Positions 1 to 12,009 of a DNA stretch of 64,000 nucleotides are shown here, piece after piece; the stretch's first letter is position 1; every line of letters starts with the position of its first letter. Made by a program: the position numbers and the translations under genes. The stretch is from Dendrophyllia cribrosa. Its lineage: Eukaryota; Cnidaria; Anthozoa; Scleractinia; Dendrophylliidae. The stretch spans positions 14,736,254-14,800,253 of the forward strand of contig JAJLRJ010000002.1 of assembly GCA_024195265.1 (NCBI GenBank), read 5' to 3'. Below the pieces are notes generated by a model that was given only the letters and a program-made list of their open reading frames with translations, made no database searches and was not told the DNA's origin.

Positions 1-1548
1 TAACTTAAGTTTTTATTAGGGCAATTATTAGGGCAAGTGTACTGAATGCTTTGAGGTGTGGCAAGTTTCCCTCTTGCTAAACATGGTTCTGCTAACACGA
101 AAAAGTACAATCAAAGTTTAACTGAAACCCAAAGCACTAACCGTGTACGATCATAAGATTGATTGACTAGTTCAGGCACCTTCTAGTGAAAAACACATCT
201 TACACTGTAATAAGTGCAAGCATAATAACGGAAGCATCAACGAACTTGTTCCCCTAGATCTAATCATTGACAAGTTAAGAATAGATATACGTTCTTCATC
301 TTTGTATATCAGATAAATTTTCAAAGATAGGTTCCATTTGACAGCCTTGACAATTCAAATAAACTTTGATTATAATTAGCAGATAACCACCAATGAATCA
401 TGCCTTGTCATCATACCACGCCTCCTTAAAAAGCGTCTCGGAAAGGAAATTATTACTGAAATCCGTGGAAGAATGATTATTAATCTTCACCCAGGGTCTC
501 AAATAATTTAAATATTAAATTCAAATAATTCAAATTCAAATATTAAGCGCAAAAATTATACGCATTTTGGCTTTCCTAGATTACTATGGAAATATATAGG
601 AACAATAACAAAACAGACATTGGACTTTGGTACCAACTATGGCATACAATATGTAGATCGTACACTTTCACGTGACAACCCTCCATGTGTAAACTTTGAT
701 TGACAATCTACAGGAATATTGTCTTTGGTTCGTGAGTGTAATTTTATTTACTTAAAAAATCTTTTCAGCCGGAGAAATGCCATCAACGCCATCACGCCAT
801 CATGAAAATAGTTTGAACCACAAGAAAGCTGGCTCAAGTTGTCATCTAGACGATTTATTCGTCATCAACAGCTACTTAAATTAGTTCTCTGAATTCTCAA
901 ACTATTTCGAGAAGAGCCTGTCCTCTGCATGAAAATATGTTCTGGTCATTCATAAGCAGGACTGATTTATCTAATCCTGAGCTCTTTTGTTGCGCTTGTG
1001 TCCGGTATTCAACTCAAAAAAGAAGTGTTTTGATGCGAGTTTATTAGTCCGTGAAAAAAATACATGTATCTTGCTGCTCAATTAATAAGATCATTGTCTT
1101 AATGGATTAAAAAAATTCTTCTACAAACAAATAATTATAACACGTCTCCCATCGCTGCAGTAACTAAAAGTGTTTACAAGAGAATTTTCTCAGTTCTTAC
1201 TTTAATTGAATTGGGTGAATTAGCGAGTTAATAAAATTTGCCGGCTGGTGAAGTTGTCTCGTAAAGCAATTGAGAACAAAAGGCGCATGGAGCAATTTGT
1301 TTGCTATGCCGGAATTGTTCGAGCCTCTTTATTTGATGAGGTCTCGCATACTGAGCACAGCGAGATCACGCAAGCAGATTTAGTGTTATGAGTGCTGATG
1401 CATAGCTCTTGTCTTCGAATTTAACGAGTTAAAAGATTGACTCAGCTCCTTCTCCAGAAAGCAGGGGAATCGAAAAGAGTATCGAATTGGTTTGGTGGTG
1501 TGTTTTAAAGTAGGCTTAACTCGACGGATGTCAACCGGAACCTAGAAT
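1..1548. other. AT-rich intergenic, no gene seen
   Basis: I see no long ORF, RNA gene or clear repeat. The stretch from about 480 to 560 has a low-complexity run rich in AAATTCAAAT words. It probably contains upstream regulatory DNA of the ORF at 1789, but nothing specific can be assigned. Confidence 0.5.
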
Positions 1549-1711
1549 TATATAACATCAGTTTGGATGACAATGTCATGCATTCGTATTAGGGGATAAT
1601 TTACAAAGAGAGGTAATCGATACGAGACACAGTAACATTCCTTACGCTTGAGACTCGCGCTGTTGTCTTGACCCAAGGTGACAACAAGTTACATTTTTCT
1701 TATATTCTCAG
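1549..1711 (+). promoter_or_regulatory. possible promoter and 5' leader of the 1789-2637 ORF
   Basis: A TATA-like ATTATATAA lies near 1548-1556. A donor-like GAGAG/GTAATC lies at about 1610 and a strong pyrimidine-tract acceptor TTCTTATATTCTCAG ends at 1711. They suggest a short leader intron of about 100 nt. The ORF frame has a stop at 1669-1671, so any coding extension must come by splicing. Inference only. Confidence 0.3.
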
Positions 1712-1788
1712 GTGATGTGCCCTGGCGGCCGGCGAGTAACATTTTTAATCGCGAAGAAACCTTCCATGCACCACATGACCGGCCTAAA

Positions 1789-2637
1789 ATGAAGGAAACA
1801 CCGATGCAAAAGTCAGAAGAAAGTTTACTTCCACTGCGGCGTAAAGTATCACCTCCCACGATTTTGAACTGTGAATATCACGCTACGGAACAGCGAGATA
1901 GCGATAAGGAAATCACGAACGCTGTGGGCAGAAGAGAACGTTTGTTTTCTGCTTCTTCGAGAAGCATTTCCAGTTCAAAACACGATTCAAGTTTGTCAGA
2001 AAGATGCCTAACCCCGCCATTCACACCACCGGCAAATTGCTATGACATACAAGAAAGTGGCACTCAAAGCTTCCACTTAAGAAGACCTTCAGAGCATTTT
2101 CTCGAAGTTCTGCACAAAGGTGGCCAGACTTTACCTAAAGTGCTATCAGCAACTTCACTGCCACCATTGCGAAAACCGAATCAACGAGAGGATTCATCAA
2201 AAAGGACGCCTGGAGAAACTAAAATTGCATTTAATGGGAGCGTTCATGATGGAGCCTTTTCCCGCCCAACTGAGTGTTATGAGAGCCAATTGCTTCTCGT
2301 GTCTGCGACGAAAAAGGAATTTATTACACCAATCCACGCCAATGGGAGAATTCTTCGAAAAACGAACTCTCTTCCTTTAATAAAAACATGTTCTTCCATG
2401 ACAAACGGATTATGTGACATAAACGTTTCCTCTCTTGAAAACCGCACATATTCTGCGATGAGACGGGAAAACACACAAAACGAGACCGAACGCGCTTGTT
2501 CGCCCTTTGACGAAAATTTAGAAGAGTCAAACGACGAAAGAGAAGTGTTCGATGACGACGAGGAAGAGCAAGACTCAGAAAAGTTTACCATGATTTGTCA
2601 TTGGTTAAAGGAGTGCGAAAAAGCCAAGGTTACATAA
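1789..2637 (+). CDS. unknown 282-aa protein with acidic C-terminus (member A of a three-ORF family)
   Basis: I do not recognise this protein. The frame is open from a stop at 1669-1671. The first in-frame ATG is at 1789 in an AAAATGA context, giving 282 residues in one exon. It is polar and low in hydrophobics, with no signal peptide or membrane segment, so it looks cytosolic or nuclear and largely disordered. Visible features in order are a Ser-rich stretch, the word RCLTPPFTPP, a Leu/Pro/Arg stretch (SLPPLRKP), and an acidic block (FDDDEEEQDSE). The C-terminus is EKFTMICHWLKECEKAKVT. The RCL(T/S)PP word and the terminal I-x-x-W-L-x-x-C pattern recur in the ORF at 22736-23401. The terminal pattern recurs more weakly in that at 16801-17718. 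An acceptor at 1711 allows an alternative spliced N-terminus. Reality of the gene: fairly likely. Function: unknown. Confidence 0.6.
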   Translation: MKETPMQKSEESLLPLRRKVSPPTILNCEYHATEQRDSDKEITNAVGRRERLFSASSRSISSSKHDSSLSERCLTPPFTPPANCYDIQESGTQSFHLRRPSEHFLEVLHKGGQTLPKVLSATSLPPLRKPNQREDSSKRTPGETKIAFNGSVHDGAFSRPTECYESQLLLVSATKKEFITPIHANGRILRKTNSLPLIKTCSSMTNGLCDINVSSLENRTYSAMRRENTQNETERACSPFDENLEESNDEREVFDDDEEEQDSEKFTMICHWLKECEKAKVT

Positions 2638-5600
2638 CAGTAGGACTTGACTGAAACAGTTATTCAGGAAATGTGTATATAAATATGAGTTTTTGTGTAC
2701 TTCCTTGCCGGCATGCATAGCACACATATGCGCAGGATGGAATGACCGGTTTCTCTAATTACTGAATATATGTTTTTATTTATATAACGCAGAGGGTTGA
2801 TGGGAAATAACAGACCATTTGATGATTTTGTCAACACCTTAAATGTCGAACAGAGCTTCTTTAGATAACATTCTCAAGTTTGACTGGATTTGTAACTTGT
2901 ATAAAAGCGAAACTATTTAGATCATGAGCTGTTCGTTTATATAGCGGGTGGAATGCAAACATAGAACATAGAACTACAGTATTGGCTACTCTACTTGGTC
3001 TTTACTTTTCATACAAGTTAAAACTCATTTCAGGGTTCGTAGACATCGACGGTTTTTCTACGTCGAAATCAAACGGACTGCTAAAAAAACGTGAGAGGGT
3101 CAAACTTAAGTCGTAGACAAATTCAGAGTTTTAAGTTCTATTCCTTAATTTAAGCATCTTTGACTCATATCCAGCGTAACACACTATCAGAAATATAAGA
3201 CGATCATAGTTTAGTCTTTCTTGATTCACTTGTGACGATGTGTTTGTAATCACTGTCTGTGTACCGAACAACATACGTAAATATACCAGTAAATCCGCGC
3301 GGCTGGCCAGTGCTATTAAAGGACGACACGTTTTTACATATCACAGAATAGTATTCTATCTAATTAGGATCATGCGTTTTTAACATTTCATTGTTATCCA
3401 GTCTTATATTATTGCATATAAAGTGCACCGAAATGCGACAAGGAGATGGTGGCCGCCCTCCGCTTAAACTATTTTATTTACATGCCGGCCGCTATCAAAG
3501 TTGGCCTTTATTTGTTTTGGTTCTGTCCACAAGAACTGACTCTTTACCTAGATTTCCGTCACTGGGTGGTCTTACGGGTATTTACTTTTCATACAGTGAA
3601 GAACAAGAAATGCCGTTGTATTTTAATAGAGTGTTTATTGCGATCGGCAATGATGTGTGCATTTCGTAATTTTTGTATATAAAAGCAGCCGATAAAAGAG
3701 TGTCTAAAAGATTTAAATATGAAGAAATGAATACATTATCGCGCTTATTTGGTCACTGTAAAGTGCTAACATGTCTAAATACGTTACATTTGAATTTTAG
3801 TGAGTGAATAAAAAAAAGTAAAAAAAAAATTGCCAACGGTGTAGTTTGATCAGTCCTGACTGATGTATTAATGAAAGTATGTGTGGATCATTGGTTTGAC
3901 GCGTAAAGCAGGCGAAAACTTAGAAACTTGGGTGCGGTTCCCCAAGGGCATTGACAAAACAAATTACTCCGAATTCTCGGTCGCAAAATATCTATTTTAG
4001 CGGGTAAGATAACGTATATTTATCAATTCACAAGTTCCCTTCCTCGCTATTCATATCGCGAAAGTGTTTACGTACAACGAAGAAGCTGAGAGAAAAAAAA
4101 ATGCGAAAGAAAGTACGGCTTTCCTTGACTTTTTGCCTGTCCTGCTAATAGCCTGCAAATACAGCCGCTCCCAGCGTATTCGAAGCTATTAAATAGCTAG
4201 CTAGTTTTTCTATGTTCACATTTTTGCCGCGGTCGATCAGCAGCTGGTTAGTGCTCGACACTGTTGCTTCAAGTCAAGTGTCTCAGATAAAGGGATTAAC
4301 ACAAAACTATTCGCAGTTGAGGTGTCGCTCCAGTGCAAATCGAACAGGCTCAGTGCCAAATACATTGTGCAGTAAAGATTATAGCCCGCATATTTACCTA
4401 CTCAGGAAGATCGACCTTTGCTAACTTACAGGTTCGTGCAGTCAGTTGACAATTTCTTTCTCTTATGAGCTTTCCTTCCACACTCTGCAGTTGGGAGGGA
4501 AGGGAAACTTTTTCAAGTACACCGATCCTTATAAAACGGATTTACTCCGATCCAATATAATTTTATGCCTTTGTTCGTTAAATAAGCAAGTAAGTATATG
4601 CGATGTATTATTCCGAATTTCTGACTCCTATGAAAGTTAAATTGGGAATTCTCACACTTCTACGTAATATGTCCTCGATATGTCTACAAATTTCATCGGG
4701 GAACTGACAACGTCATCGTTCCAAAAGAATTCGGCAAAGAATTTGTTTTTCTACAAGCAAGAATTTGTTTTATCAGAATTCCTTAACTATAAAAACGTTG
4801 AAAAGAAAAGCTTGTTGCATGCACAACGTATCGCAGGGTGCTCTCATAAAGCTAAGGATTTTTTAAGCTCAGTGTTTTCCATGAAATTACTAGGTCTTTT
4901 GGGGAAATTGGAGCCAGAATACCTCTAAGAGTGGATACTTCTATATAGACGGACAGTTGATTGTGGTGGTGGTGGTGGTGGTCTCAAGAGTCAGGTCCTT
5001 CTTGTGACAGTTCACTGTTGCTGAAACAACTTTGGTCTGAAATAGGGTATTTTCTCTTGGGCATATTTTTGCTTATTATGATAACTTTTATGTGATATAG
5101 GGCACCATATGTTTTTACTGTTTGGGGGAATTTTCGTTGCGATGGGGGTAGGGACGAGTTATGAACTCTAGCCAGGCACACCTCATTCAAAAAATTTCCA
5201 GGAGTTTCCGAAGAGGGGGAGGGAAGGATGACCTCTACACATCGGAGGTGGAACTTATAAGTTAGACTTGAGAGTCCTGGTGTTTTCGAAATACTTTGAA
5301 ACCAGTGGCGTGAGCGAGACAACGATTTGAAGGTCTATTTTTGTCAGAGAGCGGATCGAGTTCCAGAGGATTGTAGGTTTGTCTATACTCCACCGAAGAA
5401 AAAATATGATATCCTTAAACCACTATATTCTATTCAATAAACGAACTCCATTTGTAATATGAGGACGTATAATACACTAATGCTTTTTGGAACAAAAGTT
5501 GCATAAATACGAATAATAAGACTTCTCATGAATTCCGAATTTTCTTCTGTTTGCAAACATAAACACTAATTATAATTAATTACACCACTAAAAGTTTAAT

Positions 5601-6375
5601 TTTTAGAGGTTGCATATCGTGATGAACTTCCTTCAAAAAAAGACGGAAAAATGGTTCTTTCTTTTTCAAAAGGAACTATCTAGAAACAACCTTTTATATC
5701 ATGTTTTATGATAAAACGTGCGCTGATCGGTCGAGTACTAATCTTTGCGTGATGAATTAACCTCGTTGAACTGAAAAACACCTTTTTTGTACCGACGTGT
5801 ATCAGCAAAAATATCCGGCAGGAAGGAAATACTCATTGAACCCTGACCTCACTGAAGCATTATACAGTAATCCGGTGATGTATAAATCATTCTAGTAAAG
5901 CAAGATCAAGTATGAAGCAAATCTGCAGTTTTAGTTCAGTTTTGTTTGGAATTTAATGAAGAAAAGATATGGAAATTGATATATTTTCCTGTAAGAAATT
6001 GTCTTTGCTAAACTCATTAAAACCAAAACTCAAAGATACTACCGACCTTAAGAAACGCAAATTATAAATCATGAACTATCAATGCCGAAATTTGAATTCC
6101 TTGCGACTTTCAGATGTTTGTCAAATACCCAAGAACTCATTGAAACATAAAACTAACATTTTAATTAATCAAACTCGAGGAAGACCAAGATATATAAAGG
6201 GTTAATTACAATTCAGGACGTGTTTCTAAAATTCAGTGAAGACGGCATTTTGAATATTGTAACTTCAGTTAAGTAGTATTGCGTACAGAACTGCAATTTG
6301 CCGGATCAATTTGGCGATAGGCATCGTCTGATCTGGTGGAATATCTTCGTTTTTTTATATTTTAAATGTTTTTGA
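2638..6375. other. intergenic, no gene seen
   Basis: The 3' flank of the preceding ORF. An AATAAA inside an A-rich run near 3806-3832 could be a polyadenylation site. A short GGT repeat lies near 4964-4981. Minor ORFs here have no recognisable domains and I do not call them genes. Confidence 0.5.
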
Positions 6376-7020
6376 TTAACCCTTTGACTCTCCAAATCAG
6401 GCCAAGTTCAAAACTAAATAAAGCTACTGACAACTTCCGCTTTAATTTTAAAACATTATTGAAAAGAGTACTGTTGTGTGGCTGTCATTTGAATGGTCAC
6501 ACTCAGTTTTCACTTTCAGTAGGACTTTCATCCACAGACTCAAAAGTTAGAATTTCATTGACGAAAAATTAACTTGGTTTACCTGCAGTAAAAAAATATC
6601 CGGCCCGGAAGGAAATGCTATTAGCGCCGGGTTTTCGCCAACCGAAGCTTCCAGCAGCGTAGAATAATCTATGGCTGTTAATTGTGTTATTTCTGAGATA
6701 AAATTAACCGTCCTGTGTGGCAGTCGGCTGAGAGACAGAGGCAAAGGATCGAGTCAGGAATTGGATGGGGGAACGGGAGAAGGCATGTACTACGTATTAA
6801 AAGACACGTGCTATCGTCCATGAACCCTTTCACTCCCAGAGTCAATTATGGAGACATGTAGTGCAGTTCTAACTTTTGAGTCTAATCCTATGGTGTGACC
6901 ATTCAAATGAAACCTCTTTGACAGTACGTTCGCATGGTACCATTTGTTTTCAGTATAAAATTAGGAATTTTTCTTGAAATTTGAGTTTTGGCACTCTTGG
7001 AAGTCAAAAAGATTAAAACA
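6376..7020. repeat. possible old TTAA-flanked TIR element
   Basis: TTAACCCTTTGACTC begins at 6376. A diverged inverse (GAAGTCAAAAAGATTAAA) lies near 6998-7016, and an internal ACCCTTTCACTCCCAGAGTC lies near 6823. Both halves carry an inverted ACTCAAAAGTTAGAA / TTCTAACTTTTGAGT pair. The ends resemble the clearer TTAA elements at 14024 and 28607 but are too diverged to be sure. Confidence 0.3.
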
Positions 7021-7860
7021 GACGAAGGTACTGATTGTATAAACTGTGGTTGAGGGATATTCTAACCTATTATATTTATTCTACTTATCGAATTAGTAAG
7101 TTGCAGTACTTAAATTCGACACCTCTCATAAAGATCACGATTTTCAACAGAAATTATGACTTCTCTCAGCCTAGCCAAAAAACACAAACATATTCCATAC
7201 AAATCTTGTTACTTTTCGAAAACCACACCTGATTTACAGAGCAGTGTCCGTAACTGCAGCTATTGAAATGGAATTGACGACTAGGATAGCTATGCCGGCA
7301 TTGAAAGCATAAAAGGCCCAATGTTTTCCTAGCAAACTCTCAAATCAAAGTAGGCAAACAATGCGGTTTGATGAAAATAAAGCTGAAAGTTTTAATCCTC
7401 TTATGCTGATGGGACTATTTAAAGGATTATTAAACCCAGCCTGGTTCGTGGAAGCCTTTTGAAATTAGATGCTTCATTTAGCAGTCAATCAAGAGAGAAC
7501 CTTATTTATTTGTACTCGTGTGTACGTGGGAAATAGTATGAGTTAGAATCTCTCTGCATGCTCTTGAGGCTGATATGCACTGAACGCATGCACGTATAGT
7601 ATTATGAGTAAATATAGGCCCCAATACGTGAACAGATACATGCAGCATATCCTGATAGCGAGAAAAAAATAATCCTTCTCTATTGTCTACAAAACGGATT
7701 TTCTTTTTATACCAGATTCTTGCTAAGATAACTCGCCTAAAATACTCTTCAGCCAAGAGCGCTAGAAATGTATGTCATGCATGAGGCACTCAGATGATGG
7801 ACAATCGGAAATATGTGCGCTGCTTGGCACGCGCAAACGTCAACTGAATACATTCTTTTT

Positions 7861-8115
7861 TATATACGGCAGCTATTTCAATTAACGTTGTCGGGTGAAA
7901 GTTCAAAACTACAAGCCAAGATAGTCGAGAGCAGCACAAAAGAATCGTTTTTCCGCTCGTCGCATTGGTCATTCGCGGCGTTTTTTTTTTCGTTTCGACA
8001 CTCCCAACTATCTGCATGCCTGGAACAGGCGCTCGGTTTACTCGTTCGGTCTTGATATGTAGGCTTTGAGCTTTGAGCTTCCACCCGACAACGTTAATTG
8101 AAATAGCTGTATATA
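7861..8115. mobile_element. short TIR element (MITE)
   Basis: Arms 7861-7897 and 8082-8115 are inverted copies of one another. Each runs from TATATA through AGCTATTTCAATTAACG to GTTGTCGGGTG; the left arm has 3 extra bases. The interior of about 185 bp has no coding capacity. The element is non-autonomous and its superfamily was not resolved. Confidence 0.75.
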
Positions 8116-8162
8116 AGAACCTTTTTTCATGAAAACGTTGAGGCTAAGATTGGCCTGAAATT

Positions 8163-8600
8163 TAAGAACGTGCCAAGAACGTACCCAAGCTGAGTTTTAG
8201 TTAAGAACGTCTCTATTTACAATGTTTTACAAATGAGATAAGAAACGTAATACATACCAGTCTTTTTTCCATTTATACTAGAAAGCATGTCTAATAATTT
8301 GCAAATTTGTACAACTTCACCTACTATTCTTTCTTCTTTTGCTGAACTACTGTACCATTTATTCTAAGAACTTACCAAGAATGTACCCAGGCTGAGATTT
8401 AAGAACGTCTCTATTTACCATGTTTTACAAATGAGATAAGAAACGTAGTGTTGACATTCAAGTCTTTTTTGATTTTATACCAGCAAGCATGTCTAATAAT
8501 TAGCAAATTTGTAGAATTTTACCTATATTTCTTTATTCTTATTGATGACTACTGATTTACTGAACTACTGGTCCTAAGAACCTAAGAACGTGCTAAGAAC
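8163..8600. repeat. tandem duplication, about 205-bp unit
   Basis: Two diverged direct copies start with TAAGAACNTNCCAAGAA at 8163 and 8365. Both contain AAGAACGTCTCTATTTAC, ACAAATGAGATAAGAAACGT and AAGCATGTCTAATAATT. A third partial start lies at 8575. AAGAACGT-type words recur throughout. Confidence 0.8.
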
Positions 8601-8685
8601 ATTAAAATTAGAACATCCAGTCCCAGCTCCGTCTCAGCCCAATAATTAGATGTTCTTCTTATATATATTTATATATATATATATA

Positions 8686-9318
8686 TAGCTGAATTTTTGA
8701 AAAGGTGGTCAACGAAAATTACAGCAATTTCACTACAACTAGCCCAAACAAGGGTTTTTATGACCCCGATCAGCCCGAAAATCACAGAGAAGAGAGAGAA
8801 GAGGGAAAGGGAGCGAGGGCGAGAGAAAAAAAGACTAGCAACAGTCTTTAGTTTTTATATTGGGGGTTTTAGAGATAATTTTTGAACGACAAAAAAACTA
8901 GGCCAAGCATACTCACGAACGGTAACTTAGGGCGACCCCCTTTTCAAAAATCCAGGTATATATCTCGATAGAATGGCGACAATGATCGGGAAAAGTGCCA
9001 AAAAGCCATTTCCGGCCAAATTCAGCGCTTTCTGGAACACTCCACAGCGTTTGCTTGAAATATATAGCTGAATTTTTGAAAAGGTGGTCAACGAAAATTA
9101 CAGCAATTTCACTACAACTAGCCCAAACAAGGGTTTTTATGACCCCGATCAGCCCGAAAATCACAGAGAAGAGAGAGAAGAGGGAAAGGGAGCGAGGGCG
9201 AGAGAAAAAAAAGACTAGCAACAGTCTTTAGTTTTTAGAGATAGTTTTTGAACGACAAAAAAACTAGGCCAAGCATACTCACGAACGGTAACTTAGGGCG
9301 ACCCCTTTTTCAAAAACC

Positions 9319-9378
<60 letters not shown>
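8686..9378. repeat. tandem repeat (unit about 370 bp) ending in a TA microsatellite
   Basis: The block starting TAGCTGAATTTTTGAAAAGG at 8686 recurs at 9065. The block around ACTAGGCCAAGCATACTC recurs at about 8899 and 9263. The second copy runs into an uninterrupted TA run at about 9321-9378. A purine-rich GAGAGAGAAGAGGGAAAGG tract is in each unit. The array is satellite-like, with about 1.7 units in the window. Confidence 0.8.
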
Positions 9379-9383
<5 letters not shown>

Positions 9384-9975
9384 TGTATGCAGGCAGGAGC
9401 CTAATGCCGGTTGTTTTAAATCAGTTGTGGTCAGTAAAGTTTCACTACATTGTAATGCAGTAGTCAAAGGAAACCCCTACCCCCCGGGCCCGGGAAAAGG
9501 TAGGAGATAATAGGGGCATTGAATCATTTTTGACAGATTTGACTGATTTCAACTCCGCATTATGTCCCCGGCTCGGGCAGGAGGGAGACTAGGCACTAGT
9601 GTTCACATCTAATTGTAGGTTTCAAGATGGCGGAAGACACGAGGAAGTTAAGTGTGCTTTTAAATCTTCTTATATCAGGCGTTTTACATTGCCATCACAG
9701 CAATTTGAATCAAGTAAATTGTTTCTATTGTTCATATGATCAATATTTAGCGTTTGCAATTTGCACAAATAAGTCTGAAGTTGAAAAGCATTGTAACCTA
9801 CAAAGACACTCAAGATCAAGGCTACACAATTACTTTTTTCTGGTTCAGAAAGTGTTTCAGCTTTATTCCCCCGGAGTGGTAGGGGTGTTTGATCTGAGTT
9901 CCATCCCTGGGGGATAGAGACATTGATGGCTTTTAACGAGGGTCTGTGCCAAATCCCCTACCCTTCCCCGGAACT

Positions 9976-10002
9976 GGGGGGGGGGGGGGGGGGGGGGGGG
10001 GG
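9976..10002 (+). repeat. poly-G tract
   Basis: An uninterrupted run of 27 G. It is probably the degraded end of a GC-rich repeat that begins near 9475, where CCCCCCGGGCCCGGG occurs. Confidence 0.7.
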
Positions 10003-10209
10003 TTGTGGAGGTATCCATTGAATAGTGCATAAACAGTTTTAAATGGTTTAAAGATCGCCTTGATCGATTATAACACAACTACTGAAATTGTTATTTTCAC
10101 TTCGAACTAGTCGATAAATGACCGACCCTGGTCGAGTAGATCGTAGTAGATCGTTCACGGTATCTGCAGTTTAGTTGATTCATTTCCAAGACTGTTTCCA
10201 CTCGGAACC

Positions 10210-10397
10210 AGTGTGGAACCGTCCAAGACGGTTTGATTTATCTTTTTATTGTTTGGATTAGCTGAGTTATTACTGAGTATTGAGTATTGTGTATTGTGTA
10301 GTGTAGTGTAGTGTAGTGTAGTATAGTAATGTATAATGTAAACTTTTTTTGTTGGAAATATCAATAAAAATATTTAAAAAAAAAGTGTGGAACCGTC
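10210..10397 (+). mobile_element. retroposed insert with poly-A tail and 14-bp target duplication
   Basis: AGTGTGGAACCGTC occurs at 10210-10223 and again at 10384-10397. Between the copies are about 160 bp containing a GTGTA-rich stretch, then AATAAA and an A run directly before the second copy. Target duplication plus poly-A plus polyadenylation signal is the signature of LINE-type (target-primed) retroposition of an mRNA 3' end or a SINE. The parent transcript is not identifiable. Confidence 0.75.
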
Positions 10398-11153
10398 TGG
10401 GTTTTACCAACACGTTAACCGAAGGATAAAAAAACCAGCACAGACATTTAATAAATATTCATTATTTTGCCAATAAAATCTGCCGTACTAATCACAGCTA
10501 AATCTGTACGTTTTGGTGCGGCTTTTGTGCTCAATTTTTTGGCCAGCATAAAAATCTAGGCCTGAGTGCGCGCGCATGTGGTGCTTTTTATTCAAATGTG
10601 GTAGAGAAAATACTAGAGTTTCTTTACACAAAAAGGCCGTCCATTTGGAAAGTCTCAAACTTACGTAGAAATGCATTTTGTGCTTTCTGACAAAAAAGGA
10701 AGACACCATATAGCTTTCTCTTGACAATCGCAGTAGTTCTCACTTGTAATTTTCCTGTCCATAGATAGGATTTTTGCTTGCAGTCTCCGCCATGTTGAAT
10801 GAAGCTTCTGCACTGTGCTTTTTATCGGCTCCTGGCTTTATTAATTAATTAAAAAATTGCTCGGATCGATCCATTTACACTACACATTTCCCAAGCCGGG
10901 CTAGTATGATTTCTAGTACTAGTATCAATTTTTCCAGCTGCACGGACGAAATTTTGTACGACAAAGTCATTTACACTGCAAAATTTACCCTAGCCGAACC
11001 ATTTTTGGTAGCGTACCATTTTTATCCGAGCCATGCCAAACATTTTCTGTAGTATTGGCCTGTGCGTAACTCATTAGTATAAACTTCAGTGAGAAAAATC
11101 GCATTTGCCACACATAACATTATTAGAGCCGTAGTCAGTCAGTCAGTCGGTAG

Positions 11154-11475
11154 AGTCTACATGCTATAGCTCAGAAGTAGGTCGGACACCGTAATGAGAA
11201 TATATAACGTAATGTCGACACTTAGAATTTTATTTTCAATAAATTTGTAAGTGTAAGAAAGAAAATCTAAACTACCCACTCAGGATTGAACCTGTGACCT
11301 CTTCAGGGCTTAGACTTACATAGCCTACCGTACAAGTGTACCACCTAGCTTCTCGGGTTGTTTAGGTCTAAATTTAACTATATAAACTGCTAACCCTAAT
11401 CTCAACTGAAAGTTACTCTGTTATATATTCTCATTAAGGTGTCCGACCTCCTTCTGAGCTGCAGGCATTTAGACT
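11154..11475 (-). mobile_element. TIR element with tRNA-promoter-like interior (copy 1)
   Basis: Its 322 bp begin AGTCTA and end TAGACT. Inverted arms of about 50 bp contain AGGTCGGACACCNTAATGAG and end in a TATATAACG-like word. On the minus strand the interior reads CTAGGTGGTA...GGTTCAATCCTGAGT, which resembles the A and B boxes of a tRNA-type internal promoter. Close copies lie at 51154-51481 (opposite orientation) and, truncated, at about 50572-50706. Confidence 0.8.
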
Positions 11476-11624
11476 ACCCAGTCAGTCGAACTGGCGAACT
11501 AATCACGCAAACAAGCTCGGCGAGACTGGAGCGAGCGAACGAGCCGAGGGGAAACTAGGGGAGAGGTGGGCGAGAGCCATCACGTCGCTAAACTTCTTTC
11601 GCGCCACTTTGAGTGACGAGTTGC

Positions 11625-11850
11625 TAACCTCCGGGGGAACTCCCATATAAAAACGTTCGGGAAATACCCTGAAAGGTACCAAAATCTCGTTTGATGGGCG
11701 TGGATCAAATGGATTTTTACCCCTAATAGAACTTCTTAAAGTTCATGTCATATGTTTTCGGCTCAATACAACTAAACGGTGACTGCGATAATTCTAGCCT
11801 GCCAGCAATAAGCTTTCGGGGGCGGGGGTTGGGGGAGGGGGGATGGGAGA
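11625..11850. repeat. truncated poly-G-type element (CCCTAAAAGGTACC subfamily)
   Basis: CTCCGGGGGAACTCCCATAT at 11629, then CCCTGAAAGGTACC and GTTTGATGGGCGTGG, match the left half of the intact element at 19643-20048. The right half is replaced by a GGGGGCGGGGG tract near 11817. Confidence 0.65.
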
Positions 11851-12009
11851 TGGGAGATGGGGGAAGGAGCTCCTTCTCCCCTCACCCAATCCCTGAGCCC
11901 GTGTTCGCATTGAAACTTATATTAAAACGACCACAATCCAAATCTTGCTGTTTTTAAGTACTTAGAATAAAAACTATAATGAGGAAAAACAGAGAAGAAA
12001 AAATATACA

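Noticed and set aside
4984..5322. 112-codon minus-strand ORF
   Set aside because: Does not start with a supported ATG context, has no motif, and codes through the GGT repeat.
9248..9467. ORFs with poly-YI stretches
   Set aside because: Translation of the TA run at about 9321-9378.
9627..9917. ORF starting at a good-looking AAGATGGCGG context
   Set aside because: No recognisable domain, it ends in GC-rich repeat sequence, and no splice partners are evident.
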